NCBI GenBank assembly: GCA_002483765.1
Contig: DLIO01000010.1
Span: 15,425-79,424, forward strand
DNA length: 64,000 nucleotides
Origin: Lentisphaeria bacterium UBA7640
GTDB taxonomy: Bacteria > Verrucomicrobiota > Lentisphaeria > Victivallales > Victivallaceae
Direction of reading: 5' to 3'
Shown here: in pieces, positions 8,009 to 16,915 of the stretch
Numbering within the stretch: position 1 is the first letter of the stretch
Layout: each line of letters opens with the position of its first letter
Notes under the pieces: model-generated
Database searches by the model: none
Told to the model about the DNA's origin: nothing
Seen by the model: the letters and a program-made list of their open reading frames with translations, nothing else
Position numbers and translations under genes: made by a program

Positions 8009-8991
8009 TTAACCGTATCGTCCAGTGCGCGGGACGCTTCAATTATCGGCGAATAACCGAGTTCGTTTTTTGCTGCGCTAATGTCGAAATAATGTGAATA
8101 AGCCAGCTGACCGGCAAGGAATCTAGTCAGAGGTGGTTCAAACGGTAAAACTGCATAAATTTTTTCCGCAATCCAACCCAAGCGCCAAGCTTGTTTTAGA
8201 GACATTTTGCGGTAGTTAGTTGGCAGGTCAAGCCGTTCTAATAACGTGTTAATCCATTGCCACAAGGAGACCGGTGAGTCGTCAGAAATAAAATAGACTT
8301 TTCGTTGATATTCTTCGTTTTTGCGAAGAATATCTAATCCCAAAAGGTGAGCGTGAGCAGCGTTTTCAATATAGGTTAGGTCTACCATATTATGACCATC
8401 GCCAACTTGAATCAATTTACTCGTACGAGCGCGTTTAATTAAACGTGGAAGTAAATTATTGTCACCTGGCCCCCAAATTAGATGTGGGCGCAGACAAATC
8501 GCCGATAAGTTTTTATCCGCAGTAGCAAGTATCAGTTTTTCCGCAATGGCTTTGGTGGCAGAATAGTATGACAGATAAGATTCTGGATATGGAGCGGATT
8601 CATTAACGCCTTCGATATCTCGGGTAGGAGGATATGCTACGCTGGGCGAACTGGTGTAGACCAAATTACGAATATCATTGACCCTGCATGCCTGTAAAAC
8701 ATTTTGAGTCCCTTTGACGTTGACTTCGTAGTAATCGCGATAACCCCCGGAAATACCAGTCATTGCTGCCGTATGAACAATCGCGTTACAATTTTCGCAA
8801 GCAGCGATGACCTGTTTTTGATCGCGGATATCGCCACGAATAATTTCGACTCCAGCAAACTCCAATGCTGGAGCTGAACTGCGCTGAAAACTGCGGACTT
8901 CGCAACCTCTTGCCAATAATTTATGAACTATCGCTCGTCCTAAAAAACCGTTTCCACCAAAAACGATGATTTTGTCTTTCGCGTTCGCCAT
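7990..8991 (-). CDS. NAD(P)-dependent epimerase/3-beta-hydroxysteroid dehydrogenase family protein
   Basis: An extended short-chain dehydrogenase of 333 residues. The Rossmann nucleotide site GGNGFLG is at residues 12-18, and catalytic Tyr143 and Lys147 are in YSATK. The RPHLIWGPGD segment is typical of the 3-beta-HSD/OleD/HpnA-like branch, which acts on sterol, polyketide-like or lipid ketone substrates or on sugar nucleotides. Its place directly behind MlaD, with a 2-bp gap, points to an envelope lipid or isoprenoid-linked role, but the substrate cannot be read from sequence. Confidence 0.87.
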   Translation of the reverse strand: MANAKDKIIVFGGNGFLGRAIVHKLLARGCEVRSFQRSSAPALEFAGVEIIRGDIRDQKQVIAACENCNAIVHTAAMTGISGGYRDYYEVNVKGTQNVLQACRVNDIRNLVYTSSPSVAYPPTRDIEGVNESAPYPESYLSYYSATKAIAEKLILATADKNLSAICLRPHLIWGPGDNNLLPRLIKRARTSKLIQVGDGHNMVDLTYIENAAHAHLLGLDILRKNEEYQRKVYFISDDSPVSLWQWINTLLERLDLPTNYRKMSLKQAWRLGWIAEKIYAVLPFEPPLTRFLAGQLAYSHYFDISAAKNELGYSPIIEASRALDDTVKWLKEY

Positions 8992-8993
8992 AT

Positions 8994-9989
8994 TTATGGG
9001 GTTTCCATTTTGAAAATAGTCGTCTGCTCTTTACCGCGCAGTAACGAACTGGGGTTTGCTTCCAACATCTTGGCCAGTTCAGAAATCGAATCGACAGCGC
9101 GATTCAGTTTCAAAATAGCAGTATGCAAGGTTTTTTCGAGTTCTGCAATGGAATTGGAAGCACCTCGAACCGCTCCAGTAGTTTCTGGCAACTTAGCCCC
9201 TTCAATGGCTTCTTTTGAAACTTTGGTCAATTCCTCGAAAGATTTCACCGCGGAATTAAGTCCGGTTCTCAAATCATTCAAGCGTTCTTCGGTAAAAGCT
9301 CGTGAAATACCGCTTGAAGCTTGATCTAAATTTATGCTCATGGACTCAAGTCGTTTGATGGTAAGTTCGAGATTTGGATTTTCAAGCAGTTTTCGCGTCG
9401 CTTGCAAGGTTTGGCTCATACTATCTGATATTTTATCAAAATCTACTTTCCCGATCTTCTCTAGCGAGGTATTAATTAATTTTACAATATCACTGAAACG
9501 CGATGCCGATACTGGAATGTAGAAAAATTCCCCCTTCAAACCAAAATTAATATCCTCAACGGCAAATAGTTTTTGTGGTTCATTGAGGTAATCCAGCTCA
9601 ACATATCGTATTCCTGTGATTCCAGCATATTCGAGGCGACAACGTAAGCCGTGCTTAACTTCCTCCTCCAGAAACTCATAAAAATATTTGGTACTGCTAT
9701 TCCAGTCTGCTTTTTTGCTGGAAAATGCTCGCATATCCAGCGCCATCTCCATTTGGATGACCTGATCTTCAATCATAATAGATAGCTTCGTGACACTGCC
9801 GACCAAAACACCTTTGTATTTTACTTGTGCGCCGACGTTTACGCCTTGTACTGAGTCTCGAATCAGTGCCGCCAAGCGTGCTTTGGGCACAAATGCATCT
9901 CGCATTCCCAGAATAAACACACACACTATCAGCAGTATTACTCCACCAACTACAAATAGTCCCAACTGAAAATTATTTACTTTAGCCAT
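8994..9989 (-). CDS. mlaD: MlaD-like MCE domain protein
   Basis: A substrate-binding subunit of a lipid ABC transporter at the outer face of the inner membrane. One transmembrane helix (about 11-28) is followed by an MCE domain (about 38-115), recognisable by SVQGVNVGAQVKYKGVLVGSVTKL. The rest is a long helical region with heptad character (about 160-320). This is longer than E. coli MlaD (183 aa) and resembles the longer MCE proteins of other phyla. MCE proteins form hexameric rings. It sits 16 bp after mlaF, with a GAGGAA ribosome binding site. Confidence 0.92.
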   Translation of the reverse strand: MAKVNNFQLGLFVVGGVILLIVCVFILGMRDAFVPKARLAALIRDSVQGVNVGAQVKYKGVLVGSVTKLSIMIEDQVIQMEMALDMRAFSSKKADWNSSTKYFYEFLEEEVKHGLRCRLEYAGITGIRYVELDYLNEPQKLFAVEDINFGLKGEFFYIPVSASRFSDIVKLINTSLEKIGKVDFDKISDSMSQTLQATRKLLENPNLELTIKRLESMSINLDQASSGISRAFTEERLNDLRTGLNSAVKSFEELTKVSKEAIEGAKLPETTGAVRGASNSIAELEKTLHTAILKLNRAVDSISELAKMLEANPSSLLRGKEQTTIFKMETP

Positions 9990-10005
9990 AAATTCCTCAT
10001 TTTAT

Positions 10006-10764
10006 CTAATCTCCAAATTTCATTCCGGCACGGCTCAAAAATTCGCGCACCCAATCATTTTCCGAATTATCTTTCAACGCGCTTGGTGGCCCGTCTGCGA
10101 CGATTTCTTTAGTCTCTTTATCGAGCATAATCACTCGATTGGCAATGGAAAAAACACTATCTAAATCATGGGTTACAATGACAAACGTTGTACCTAGATC
10201 ATCACGCAATCGCTTAATTAATCGATCCAGCTCAGCTGAAGTGATTGGGTCTAGGCCGGCTGATGGTTCGTCAAAGAACAGTAATGAAGGGTCTAGCGCC
10301 ATTGCTCGCGCCAATCCCGCACGTTTACGCATGCCACCACTTAATTCTGCTGGCATTAGCGCGCCTGTTCCTTCCAAATCCACCATTTTTAATTTTTCAT
10401 TAATTACTGCTGTAATCTCTTTTGGGGTCTTTTGGGTGTATTCTTGTAATGGCAATGCAATGTTTTCCGCAACCGTCATTGAGCCGAATAACGCCCCTCC
10501 TTGATAGGTTACTCCAAGTTTGCGCATCAATGCACGCCGTTCATCATCGTCGCATTTAACCATGCTTTGACCTAAAACCTCAATGTCACCGGCAAAAGGC
10601 TGATACAACCCAATCATGTTTTTCAATAACGTGCTTTTGCCACATCCTGAACCACCGAGAATACCGAATATCTCTGATTTATTAACATGGAAATTCATTT
10701 TTTTTAGCACGATTTTAGAGCCGTATCCGATCGTCAGATCGGTTACTTCAATAATTTTTTCCAT
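10006..10764 (-). CDS. mlaF: MlaF-like lipid ABC transporter ATP-binding protein
   Basis: The cytoplasmic ATPase of the Mla-type phospholipid transporter. All ABC motifs are intact: Walker A GGSGCGKST (37-45), the Q-loop in VTYQGGALFGSMTVAEN, signature LSGGMRKRAGLARA, Walker B LLFFDEPSAGLDP, and switch His in VTHDLDS. GGALFGSMTV and SGGMRKR are typical of MlaF. It is 252 aa. It lies between mlaE (3-bp gap) and mlaD. Confidence 0.95.
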   Translation of the reverse strand: MEKIIEVTDLTIGYGSKIVLKKMNFHVNKSEIFGILGGSGCGKSTLLKNMIGLYQPFAGDIEVLGQSMVKCDDDERRALMRKLGVTYQGGALFGSMTVAENIALPLQEYTQKTPKEITAVINEKLKMVDLEGTGALMPAELSGGMRKRAGLARAMALDPSLLFFDEPSAGLDPITSAELDRLIKRLRDDLGTTFVIVTHDLDSVFSIANRVIMLDKETKEIVADGPPSALKDNSENDWVREFLSRAGMKFGD

Positions 10765-10767
10765 AAA

Positions 10768-11601
10768 TTAATATCCTAAAACATAACACAGAACCGTCAT
10801 CACGGCGTCTGCTACTACAATGATAAAAATCGATATGACCACCGATGATGTCGTCGCTCGTCCGACGCCTTGCGCATCTGCACTCGATTGAAATCCGCGA
10901 TAACACCCCACCAGCGCAATAATGATCGCAAAGACTACACTTTTAATTATACCGATGTTGAATGCTGATAACGTGAGCACCCGAACTGTGCGTTCATAAT
11001 ATGCCGCCATTGGAATTCCCATAAGCCCGGTGCCGACGATAAAACCGCCGAAAACACCGCAAATATCGCCAAATACGGTCAATAACGGAATCACCACAAT
11101 CATCGCCAATAATTTTGGCACGACTAGCATCCGTACTGGTTCAATGCCCATTGTTGACAACGCATTGATCTCTTCATTGATTTTCATCGTGCCAATTTCG
11201 GCTGCAAATGCCGATCCAGCGCGTCCAGTTGAGATCATTGCCACCATTAACGGTCCCATCTCTTTCAGAATAGTGAATCCTACCAAGTCGGCAATGTAGA
11301 GTTCCGCTCCATAAGTGCGCAATAATACTGCACCTTGGAATCCCATAATCAGTCCCATCAACAAACAGATCATCGCGACAATCGGCAAAGCTTGGCTTCC
11401 GCATAAATTCATGTAATAAAAAAGATCATTCCAACGCATACGGCTTGGATTGAAAATTAATCGCGTAGTTGCTCTGGCAACATCTCCAAGAAAAACGATG
11501 ACCTCGCGCGACTCAGAATAATTTGAACGGATAAATCCACCGATACTACCGATGTTTTTATTGAATTTGTTTGGGGTGGTTGGTTTTGCCGAATCAGACA
11601 T
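10768..11601 (-). CDS. mlaE: MlaE-like lipid ABC transporter permease
   Basis: The integral membrane subunit of the Mla-type transporter, 277 aa, with five or six hydrophobic helices. The GFQGAVLLRTYGA segment and EMGPLMVAMISTGRAGSAFAAEIGTMKINEEINAL are the family hallmark. The open frame can be read to an ATG at 11634, but that ATG lies inside palindrome copy 2. The better start is the ATG at 11601, preceded by AAGG at good distance. It is the first gene of mlaE-mlaF-mlaD-epimerase-SBP. MlaB and MlaC homologues are not seen here. Confidence 0.94.
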   Translation of the reverse strand: MSDSAKPTTPNKFNKNIGSIGGFIRSNYSESREVIVFLGDVARATTRLIFNPSRMRWNDLFYYMNLCGSQALPIVAMICLLMGLIMGFQGAVLLRTYGAELYIADLVGFTILKEMGPLMVAMISTGRAGSAFAAEIGTMKINEEINALSTMGIEPVRMLVVPKLLAMIVVIPLLTVFGDICGVFGGFIVGTGLMGIPMAAYYERTVRVLTLSAFNIGIIKSVVFAIIIALVGCYRGFQSSADAQGVGRATTSSVVISIFIIVVADAVMTVLCYVLGY

Positions 11602-11619
11602 AAAAAACCTTGATGCTAA

Positions 11620-11650
11620 AATTGGCGCGCGCATTATACGCGCGCGAATT
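11620..11650. repeat. 31-bp GC-alternating palindrome, copy 2
   Basis: The same element as copy 1, with AATT ends, core CGCGCGCATTATACGCGCG and two arm mismatches. It lies 18 bp upstream of the mlaE start, in the divergent gap with hyfB. It provides a spurious ATG in frame with mlaE. Being in a 5' region, it cannot act as a terminator for mlaE, so it is more likely a DNA site or a mobile repeat. Confidence 0.9.
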
Positions 11651-11865
11651 TATAAGCATGTCGAAACAATGATAATTCATTGAGTAAATTTTGCTTAGCA
11701 CAATATTTTTCGACATAGATAAAACCTGTTATTTATATTAAACGTTTCTGTATTCTTGTAATCTAGCATTCATTATTGATTAACACAACCCAGATTCTTG
11801 ATCCAAAATACACAAAATATTGCTCGTGAATCCACAACTTTAAAATAATTTCAAGCATAAGAAGA

Positions 11866-11893
11866 TTGAATATCGGTAGTCTGCAAATATATT
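11866..11893 (+). promoter_or_regulatory. Predicted promoter of the hyf membrane operon
   Basis: TTGAAT (11866-11871) and TATATT (11888-11893) are spaced by 16 bp and lie 33 bp upstream of the hyfB start codon. The ribosome binding site AAAGGA follows. The rest of the 325-bp divergent gap with mlaE is AT-rich and shows nothing else I can name apart from palindrome copy 2. Confidence 0.45.
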
Positions 11894-11926
11894 ATATGCT
11901 CGAATTCTCGTTAAAGGACATATCAA

Positions 11927-13831
11927 ATGGAAATATTTTTAACTCTGATTGCAATACTTGTGGTCTGTGGGTTTGCGTCATTATTACGTTTTAAAGGTAA
12001 CGGTTTTACTTGCATTGTTGGCGTTATTGGGCCAATCGCTGCTTTTGCGGGCGGTATTCCGCTGGTCTTATCGATGTTGGTAAACCGAATCCCCAGCTCA
12101 CTCTCGATTTTACTCCCTTTTCCGTTTGGCTTGTGTGATTTTGAGTTTGATCTAGTTAGCGCAATATTTATGATTCCACTTTTGTTGCTTGGAATGATTG
12201 CTGCTTTTTATGGTAGTGGTATCAATAAGCCTGAACACGCGGTTCCTACTCGGTCGATATGGTTTTTCTTCAATTTATTAATAGCCGGAATGATGTTGAT
12301 TTTAATTTCAGCCAATATTCTAATGTTTTTGTTAGGCTGGGAAATAATGTCTTGGGCATCTTTCTTTCTGATCTGCACTTATCATCGCAAAACCGAAGTG
12401 CGCAATGCTGGAATTCTCTATTTTATCGCGACTCATATTGGCGTCATGTTAATTATTCCAGCGTTATTTTTGCTTCAAGGATCAACAGGGGATTTTAATT
12501 TTTCGTCTTTTATTGTGCCATACGGTGGAGTGGCTTCGCTGGTATTTGTGCTTGCATTGATTGGGTTTGGTGCTAAAGCTGGACTGGTGCCGTTTCATGT
12601 TTGGTTGCCTGAAGCACATCCGGCTGCGCCTGGATACATTTCAGCAGTATTGTCTGGCGTGATGTGCAACATGGGGATTTACGGCATTGTTAAAGTTTTG
12701 ATGTTTTTACCTGAGCGCCAGTTATGGTGGGGAGTGTCATTGCTGATACTCGGTGCTATTTCTGCGGTTTATGGTATTATTTTAGCTTTGGCGCAGCACG
12801 ATTTTAAACGCCTACTCGCATATAGCACGGTGGAAAATATGGGAATAATCGCCATGGCGCTTGGAATGGGGATGTTGGCGACCGATTATGGTCTTCCGAA
12901 TGTCGGGCGGTTATTTTTTATCGGCAGTGCGATACATCTTATCAATCACTCGATTTTCAAGGGTTTACTATTCATGACTGCCGGCAGTATTTTGAACCAA
13001 ACCGAAGAACATGATATTGATCGTTTGGGGGGACTTTTAAAAAGAATGCCGCCAACCGGTACATTCATGCTTATCGGTTGTGCCGCAATTTGTGGTTTGC
13101 CACCGTTAAACGGTTTTATCGGCGAATTTGTTATTTTTATCCAAGCTTTGGAATGTCTGAGCCACGATTCTTGGGGACTGCCGACTGCTGCGGTTTTTAT
13201 GTTGACGGCACTCGGGCTGACTGGCGGTTTAACCATGGTTTGTTTTACCAAATTAGCGGGAATTATTTTGTTAGGTGAACCGCGCAGTCGAGGTGCGGAA
13301 GATTCTATCCCAGTTAACCCTGGCTTGAGTTTTCCGTTAGGCATTTTGGCGGGTTTATGTATATTTTTAGGAATTGCATTGCCGTTATTCTTGGCTGATA
13401 CTATTGCTTGGCGAATATCGTTGATCTTTGGAGTTTTAATAATATTATGTGTCACAATTTACTATTGGCGACGTCGCTTGTCAGCGACAACGCTTGATTG
13501 CTCTGGAATAACTTGGGGTTGCGGCTATAGTGGTGGCAGTAGTCGGGTGCAGTACACCGGCGAATCTTTTGTTCAACCGTTTACGCGTTTTTTCAAATCT
13601 CTGATGCGGGTACGGAAAACAGAATCACAGCCAACTGGTGTTTTTCCAGTAAACGGAAAACTATCTATGATCAATGATGACCTGTTCTTAGAGTCGGTTT
13701 ATCGTCCAATATTTAAAACGATAAGAACTCTCTGTGGTAAACTGCGTTGGCTTCAATCTGGTCATTTAAATCGCTATATTCTTTACATTGCGCTGGCACT
13801 GGCGCTGATGTTGAGTTGGAAACTACTTTAA
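11927..13831 (+). CDS. hyfB: Hydrogenase-4 component B-like proton-pumping subunit (HyfB/HycC)
   Basis: An antiporter-like membrane subunit of the NuoL/M/N-MrpA superfamily, 634 aa with about 14-16 transmembrane helices. GFGAKAGLVPFHVWLPEAHPAAPG holds the conserved lysine and histidine of the proton channel. LLGWEIMSWASF carries the conserved Glu, and YSTVENMGIIAMALG and IHLINHSIFKGLLFM follow. The length and motifs match HyfB/HycC of group 4 hydrogenases better than NuoL. It is the first gene of a four-gene operon; its stop overlaps the next start (TAATG). Confidence 0.88.
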   Translation: MEIFLTLIAILVVCGFASLLRFKGNGFTCIVGVIGPIAAFAGGIPLVLSMLVNRIPSSLSILLPFPFGLCDFEFDLVSAIFMIPLLLLGMIAAFYGSGINKPEHAVPTRSIWFFFNLLIAGMMLILISANILMFLLGWEIMSWASFFLICTYHRKTEVRNAGILYFIATHIGVMLIIPALFLLQGSTGDFNFSSFIVPYGGVASLVFVLALIGFGAKAGLVPFHVWLPEAHPAAPGYISAVLSGVMCNMGIYGIVKVLMFLPERQLWWGVSLLILGAISAVYGIILALAQHDFKRLLAYSTVENMGIIAMALGMGMLATDYGLPNVGRLFFIGSAIHLINHSIFKGLLFMTAGSILNQTEEHDIDRLGGLLKRMPPTGTFMLIGCAAICGLPPLNGFIGEFVIFIQALECLSHDSWGLPTAAVFMLTALGLTGGLTMVCFTKLAGIILLGEPRSRGAEDSIPVNPGLSFPLGILAGLCIFLGIALPLFLADTIAWRISLIFGVLIILCVTIYYWRRRLSATTLDCSGITWGCGYSGGSSRVQYTGESFVQPFTRFFKSLMRVRKTESQPTGVFPVNGKLSMINDDLFLESVYRPIFKTIRTLCGKLRWLQSGHLNRYILYIALALALMLSWKLL

Positions 13832-14739
13832 TGAAACTGATGGTAATTTTTTGTAACGTGGCGCTGGCGATGTTGGCGGCGCCGCTGATGTGGGGTATAA
13901 CTTATCGGGTTAAAGCCTGGTTTGCTGGGCGCAGTGGTCCGCCATTGTTGCAACTTTATTATGATATTATTAAATTGCTGAAGCGGGGCTGTGTTTACAG
14001 TCGGACGACAACAGTTATATTCAAAATTGCTCCAGCCGTCTGCTTAGGTTGTGTGATTACGGCATTGACATTAATGCCAGGGGGAGGGGAGGCATCCTGG
14101 CTCGGTTTTAAGGGCGATTTTATTCTGTTAATTTATCTATTGGCGTTGGGACGCTTTTTTATGGTTATGGCGGCATTGGATACGGGTTCGCCATTTGAAG
14201 GGATGGGAGCTGGACGTGAAGTACAGTTTGCGGCATTTATCGAACCATCTTTTATCGTCGTGATGGCGGTGTCGGCAATCAGCAACGGAGGGACTTCGCT
14301 TGCAGCAATTTCGGCAAATACTGCTTATAATAATTATGCCAGCACTATTTTGGCAGCTGGCACCATGGTCATGATTTATCTTGTGGAAAATGCTAGAATT
14401 CCTTTTGATGATCCCGATACACATTTAGAGCTGACGATGATTCATGAAGTGATGATTCTTGACCACTCAGGCCCCGATTTGGCGTTAATGGAATATGCAG
14501 CGTCACTGAAAGTATGGCTACTTGGCATGCTGGTGGTGTTGATTGCCTGCCCATGGATTGGTTTATTGCCTTTCTGGTTTTATTGGGTGGCTTTACTGGC
14601 TGGGGTTAGCATCGTGGCAGTTATAACTGGAATCATCGAATCAGCGATGGCGCGTTTCGCTCTTTTGGATGTGCCGCAGGTGCTTTTAGGGATTTACGGG
14701 ATGGCTCTTTTGTCGTTGATTTTTTTACTTTACAGGTGA
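13831..14739 (+). CDS. hyfC: Hydrogenase-4 component C-like membrane anchor (HyfC/HycD, NuoH-related)
   Basis: A NuoH-like subunit that normally joins the catalytic arm of a group 4 hydrogenase to the membrane. It is 302 aa with about eight helices. GPPLLQLYYDIIKLLKRG, GMGAGREVQFAAFIEP and ENARIPFDDPDTHLELTMIHEVM are diagnostic; the last contains the conserved acidic residues at the quinone or electron-transfer interface. The frame is open 28 codons further upstream, but the ATG at 13831 overlaps the hyfB stop and begins the conserved part. Confidence 0.9.
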   Translation: MKLMVIFCNVALAMLAAPLMWGITYRVKAWFAGRSGPPLLQLYYDIIKLLKRGCVYSRTTTVIFKIAPAVCLGCVITALTLMPGGGEASWLGFKGDFILLIYLLALGRFFMVMAALDTGSPFEGMGAGREVQFAAFIEPSFIVVMAVSAISNGGTSLAAISANTAYNNYASTILAAGTMVMIYLVENARIPFDDPDTHLELTMIHEVMILDHSGPDLALMEYAASLKVWLLGMLVVLIACPWIGLLPFWFYWVALLAGVSIVAVITGIIESAMARFALLDVPQVLLGIYGMALLSLIFLLYR

Positions 14740-14745
14740 TTTTGA

Positions 14746-15399
14746 ATGATTAATTTAATTTTTGCAGCGATAGTTCTAAGTTGTTTGATGCTTTCAGTAT
14801 CAAGCCGCATTAAAAGCTGCATCCATATTGTCGCTATTCAGGGAGCAATTGTTTCGCTGTTTCCGTTATTGCTGAATGCCATTGATACAGAATTACTTGT
14901 TTTAGTGGTGATAACGATATCTGTAAAAGCGATAATTTTGCCGCTGATGTTATTGCGTTCAATGCGGATTGCTGCAGTGCGACGCGAAGTTGAACCGTTG
15001 ATCAGTTATCCGATTTCAATTGCTGTTTCAATTGCTGGATTGTTGTTTTCGCTCTGGATTGCCTCGCGATTGCCGGTATCTGAAACAATACATGGCTCCA
15101 GCCTGATGATCGTTGCGCCATTTTTCATGATGTTTACTGGACTTTTTCTGATTGTCAGCAGAACCAAGGCGTTAACCGGCATTATGGGATATCTGGTATT
15201 TGAAAATGGTATTTATCTATTTGGTGGCGTACTCGGTCTTGAACACAATTTCATCGTCGAAGTGGGCATTTTACTTGACGTGTTGGTTATGGTATTTGTG
15301 GCTGGTGTCGCGATTTTTCATATCAATCGAAAGTTTGATCACATTGACACGGGTCGGCTCACACATTTGAATGAAGATCCAATGGATGGTGAAAGATGA
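14746..15399 (+). CDS. hyfE: Hydrogenase-4 component E-like membrane protein (HyfE)
   Basis: A small membrane protein of 217 aa with about six or seven helices, matching HyfE of hydrogenase-4. The N-terminal half is NuoK/MrpC-like, with a hydrophobic hairpin IHIVAIQGAIVSLFPLLLNA and VISVKAIILPLMLLRSM. The GYLVFENGIYLFGGVLG segment is typical of HyfE. Its stop overlaps the next start by 4 bp (ATGA). Confidence 0.85.
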   Translation: MINLIFAAIVLSCLMLSVSSRIKSCIHIVAIQGAIVSLFPLLLNAIDTELLVLVVITISVKAIILPLMLLRSMRIAAVRREVEPLISYPISIAVSIAGLLFSLWIASRLPVSETIHGSSLMIVAPFFMMFTGLFLIVSRTKALTGIMGYLVFENGIYLFGGVLGLEHNFIVEVGILLDVLVMVFVAGVAIFHINRKFDHIDTGRLTHLNEDPMDGER

Positions 15400-16820
15400 T
15401 AACACTTTTTGTTTTAATTCCTGCGTTAATCGGATTGCTCTGTTTATTGATTAAATCGTCAGCATTGCGCGTAACCATGATCGTGGCAGCAACGCTTCAT
15501 CTGGGGTTGACGGTCTCCACTTTTTTTTGCGATTTTGAACCATTTTACCACGGTTGGTTTGCAATAAACTCTGCATCGCAACTTTTTTTATTGGCGTTAA
15601 GTGTATTGTTTTTTGTTGTCGCGTGTTATAGTCGCGATTATATGGGCTTGAACTCGAGAATTATCAAGTATGAAGCACGTTATAGCTGTTGTATGCTGTT
15701 GATGCTCAGTGCAATGTCATTGGTGTTGTTGTCGCGTCACTTTGGGGTAATGTGGATTGCGATGGAAGCAACAACGTTGTTTAGCGCGCCGCTGATTTAT
15801 TTTCATCGCTCACACACTTCGCTCGAGGCAACTTGGAAATATCTAATGATCTGTTCGATCGGTATTGCCTTGGCATTGCTTGGGAATATTTTATTAGCCT
15901 ATGCATATCGTTCAGTTGATTCTCCGCTGCTCCTCGACAATTTGTTGCCATTGGCAGCGTCAGGCGATATTAAATGGCTTAAAGCCGCATTTATTTTCTT
16001 TGTTATTGGTTACGGCACCAAAATGGGTTTGGCTCCGATGCATTCATGGTTACCTGATGCGTATTCAGAAGCCCCGCCACCAGTTTCTGCAATATTTCCA
16101 GCATTGATGCATTGCGCGTTTTTATTAGTAATGCGGGTCGGTGAGGTTTGTCAGGCTGCAGGTTTAGGTGCATTTCGCAATGAAATACTGATATTTTTTG
16201 CCGTAGCCTCTTTACTGTTCGCGGCTATTTTTATTATTGGTCAAAAAGATTATCCACGTATGTTGGCGTATTCCAGTATTGAACATATCGGTTTGATGAC
16301 ACTTGGCGCGGCTTGTGGCGTTGTCGGCATGGTGGGTTCATTGCTTCACATGCTCAACCATACCATGATTAAAGGGATGCTTTTCATGATTTCCGGTAAT
16401 ATTCTAGCGATCTATCGCAGCCGCAATGTCAATAAAGTTGGTGGTATGCTCCAAATTAGTCCGTTGACTGGAATAATGTGGCTCGCCGGATTTATGGCCA
16501 TAACCGGTTTACCGCCGTTTGGAATGTTTATCAGCAAATTGATGATCATCCGTAGCATGCTGGATTCTGGAGTCTCTCCAATAGTGTTCGTCGTGTTATT
16601 ATTGTTAGTGATGATTTTTATCGGAATGTTAGTAGCTTTTATTCCAATGACTATGGGTAGTGCTCCGAGTGGAACCACGTTAAAACCATCCAATCCGCGG
16701 TTGCGTTGGCTGTTGCTTCCGGCCGCAGTATTGGGGCTGATTTCGTTAATATTAGGCGTTTGTGTGCCTAATGCTATTTATCGTCTTATTATGGATGCTG
16801 CGGCAATACTTAGTGGATAA
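15396..16820 (+). CDS. hyfF: Hydrogenase-4 component F-like proton-pumping subunit (HyfF)
   Basis: A second antiporter-like subunit of the NuoL/M/N superfamily, 474 aa with about 14 helices. FVIGYGTKMGLAPMHSWLPDAYSEAPPPVSA is the signature with the pumping lysine. WIAMEATTLFSAPLIYFHRS holds the conserved Glu, and YSSIEHIGLMTLGAACG and LLHMLNHTMIKGMLFM follow. It ends the operon. The large and small hydrogenase subunits (HyfG, HyfI) and the ferredoxin-like HyfA/H that usually follow are absent; the next gene is rsmE. HyfD is also not present. Confidence 0.87.
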   Translation: MITLFVLIPALIGLLCLLIKSSALRVTMIVAATLHLGLTVSTFFCDFEPFYHGWFAINSASQLFLLALSVLFFVVACYSRDYMGLNSRIIKYEARYSCCMLLMLSAMSLVLLSRHFGVMWIAMEATTLFSAPLIYFHRSHTSLEATWKYLMICSIGIALALLGNILLAYAYRSVDSPLLLDNLLPLAASGDIKWLKAAFIFFVIGYGTKMGLAPMHSWLPDAYSEAPPPVSAIFPALMHCAFLLVMRVGEVCQAAGLGAFRNEILIFFAVASLLFAAIFIIGQKDYPRMLAYSSIEHIGLMTLGAACGVVGMVGSLLHMLNHTMIKGMLFMISGNILAIYRSRNVNKVGGMLQISPLTGIMWLAGFMAITGLPPFGMFISKLMIIRSMLDSGVSPIVFVVLLLLVMIFIGMLVAFIPMTMGSAPSGTTLKPSNPRLRWLLLPAAVLGLISLILGVCVPNAIYRLIMDAAAILSG

Positions 16821-16915
16821 ATTGGACCAGTTGACAACTTCAAACATAGTATTTTATTGAAAAACAATATCGCCACGGTATTTTATGCATAACTTTATTG
16901 AAAGGAAACGACGCG

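Noticed and set aside
11602..11634. Extended N-terminus of MlaE starting inside palindrome copy 2
   Set aside because: The extra residues come from the repeat itself, and a better start with a ribosome binding site lies at 11601.
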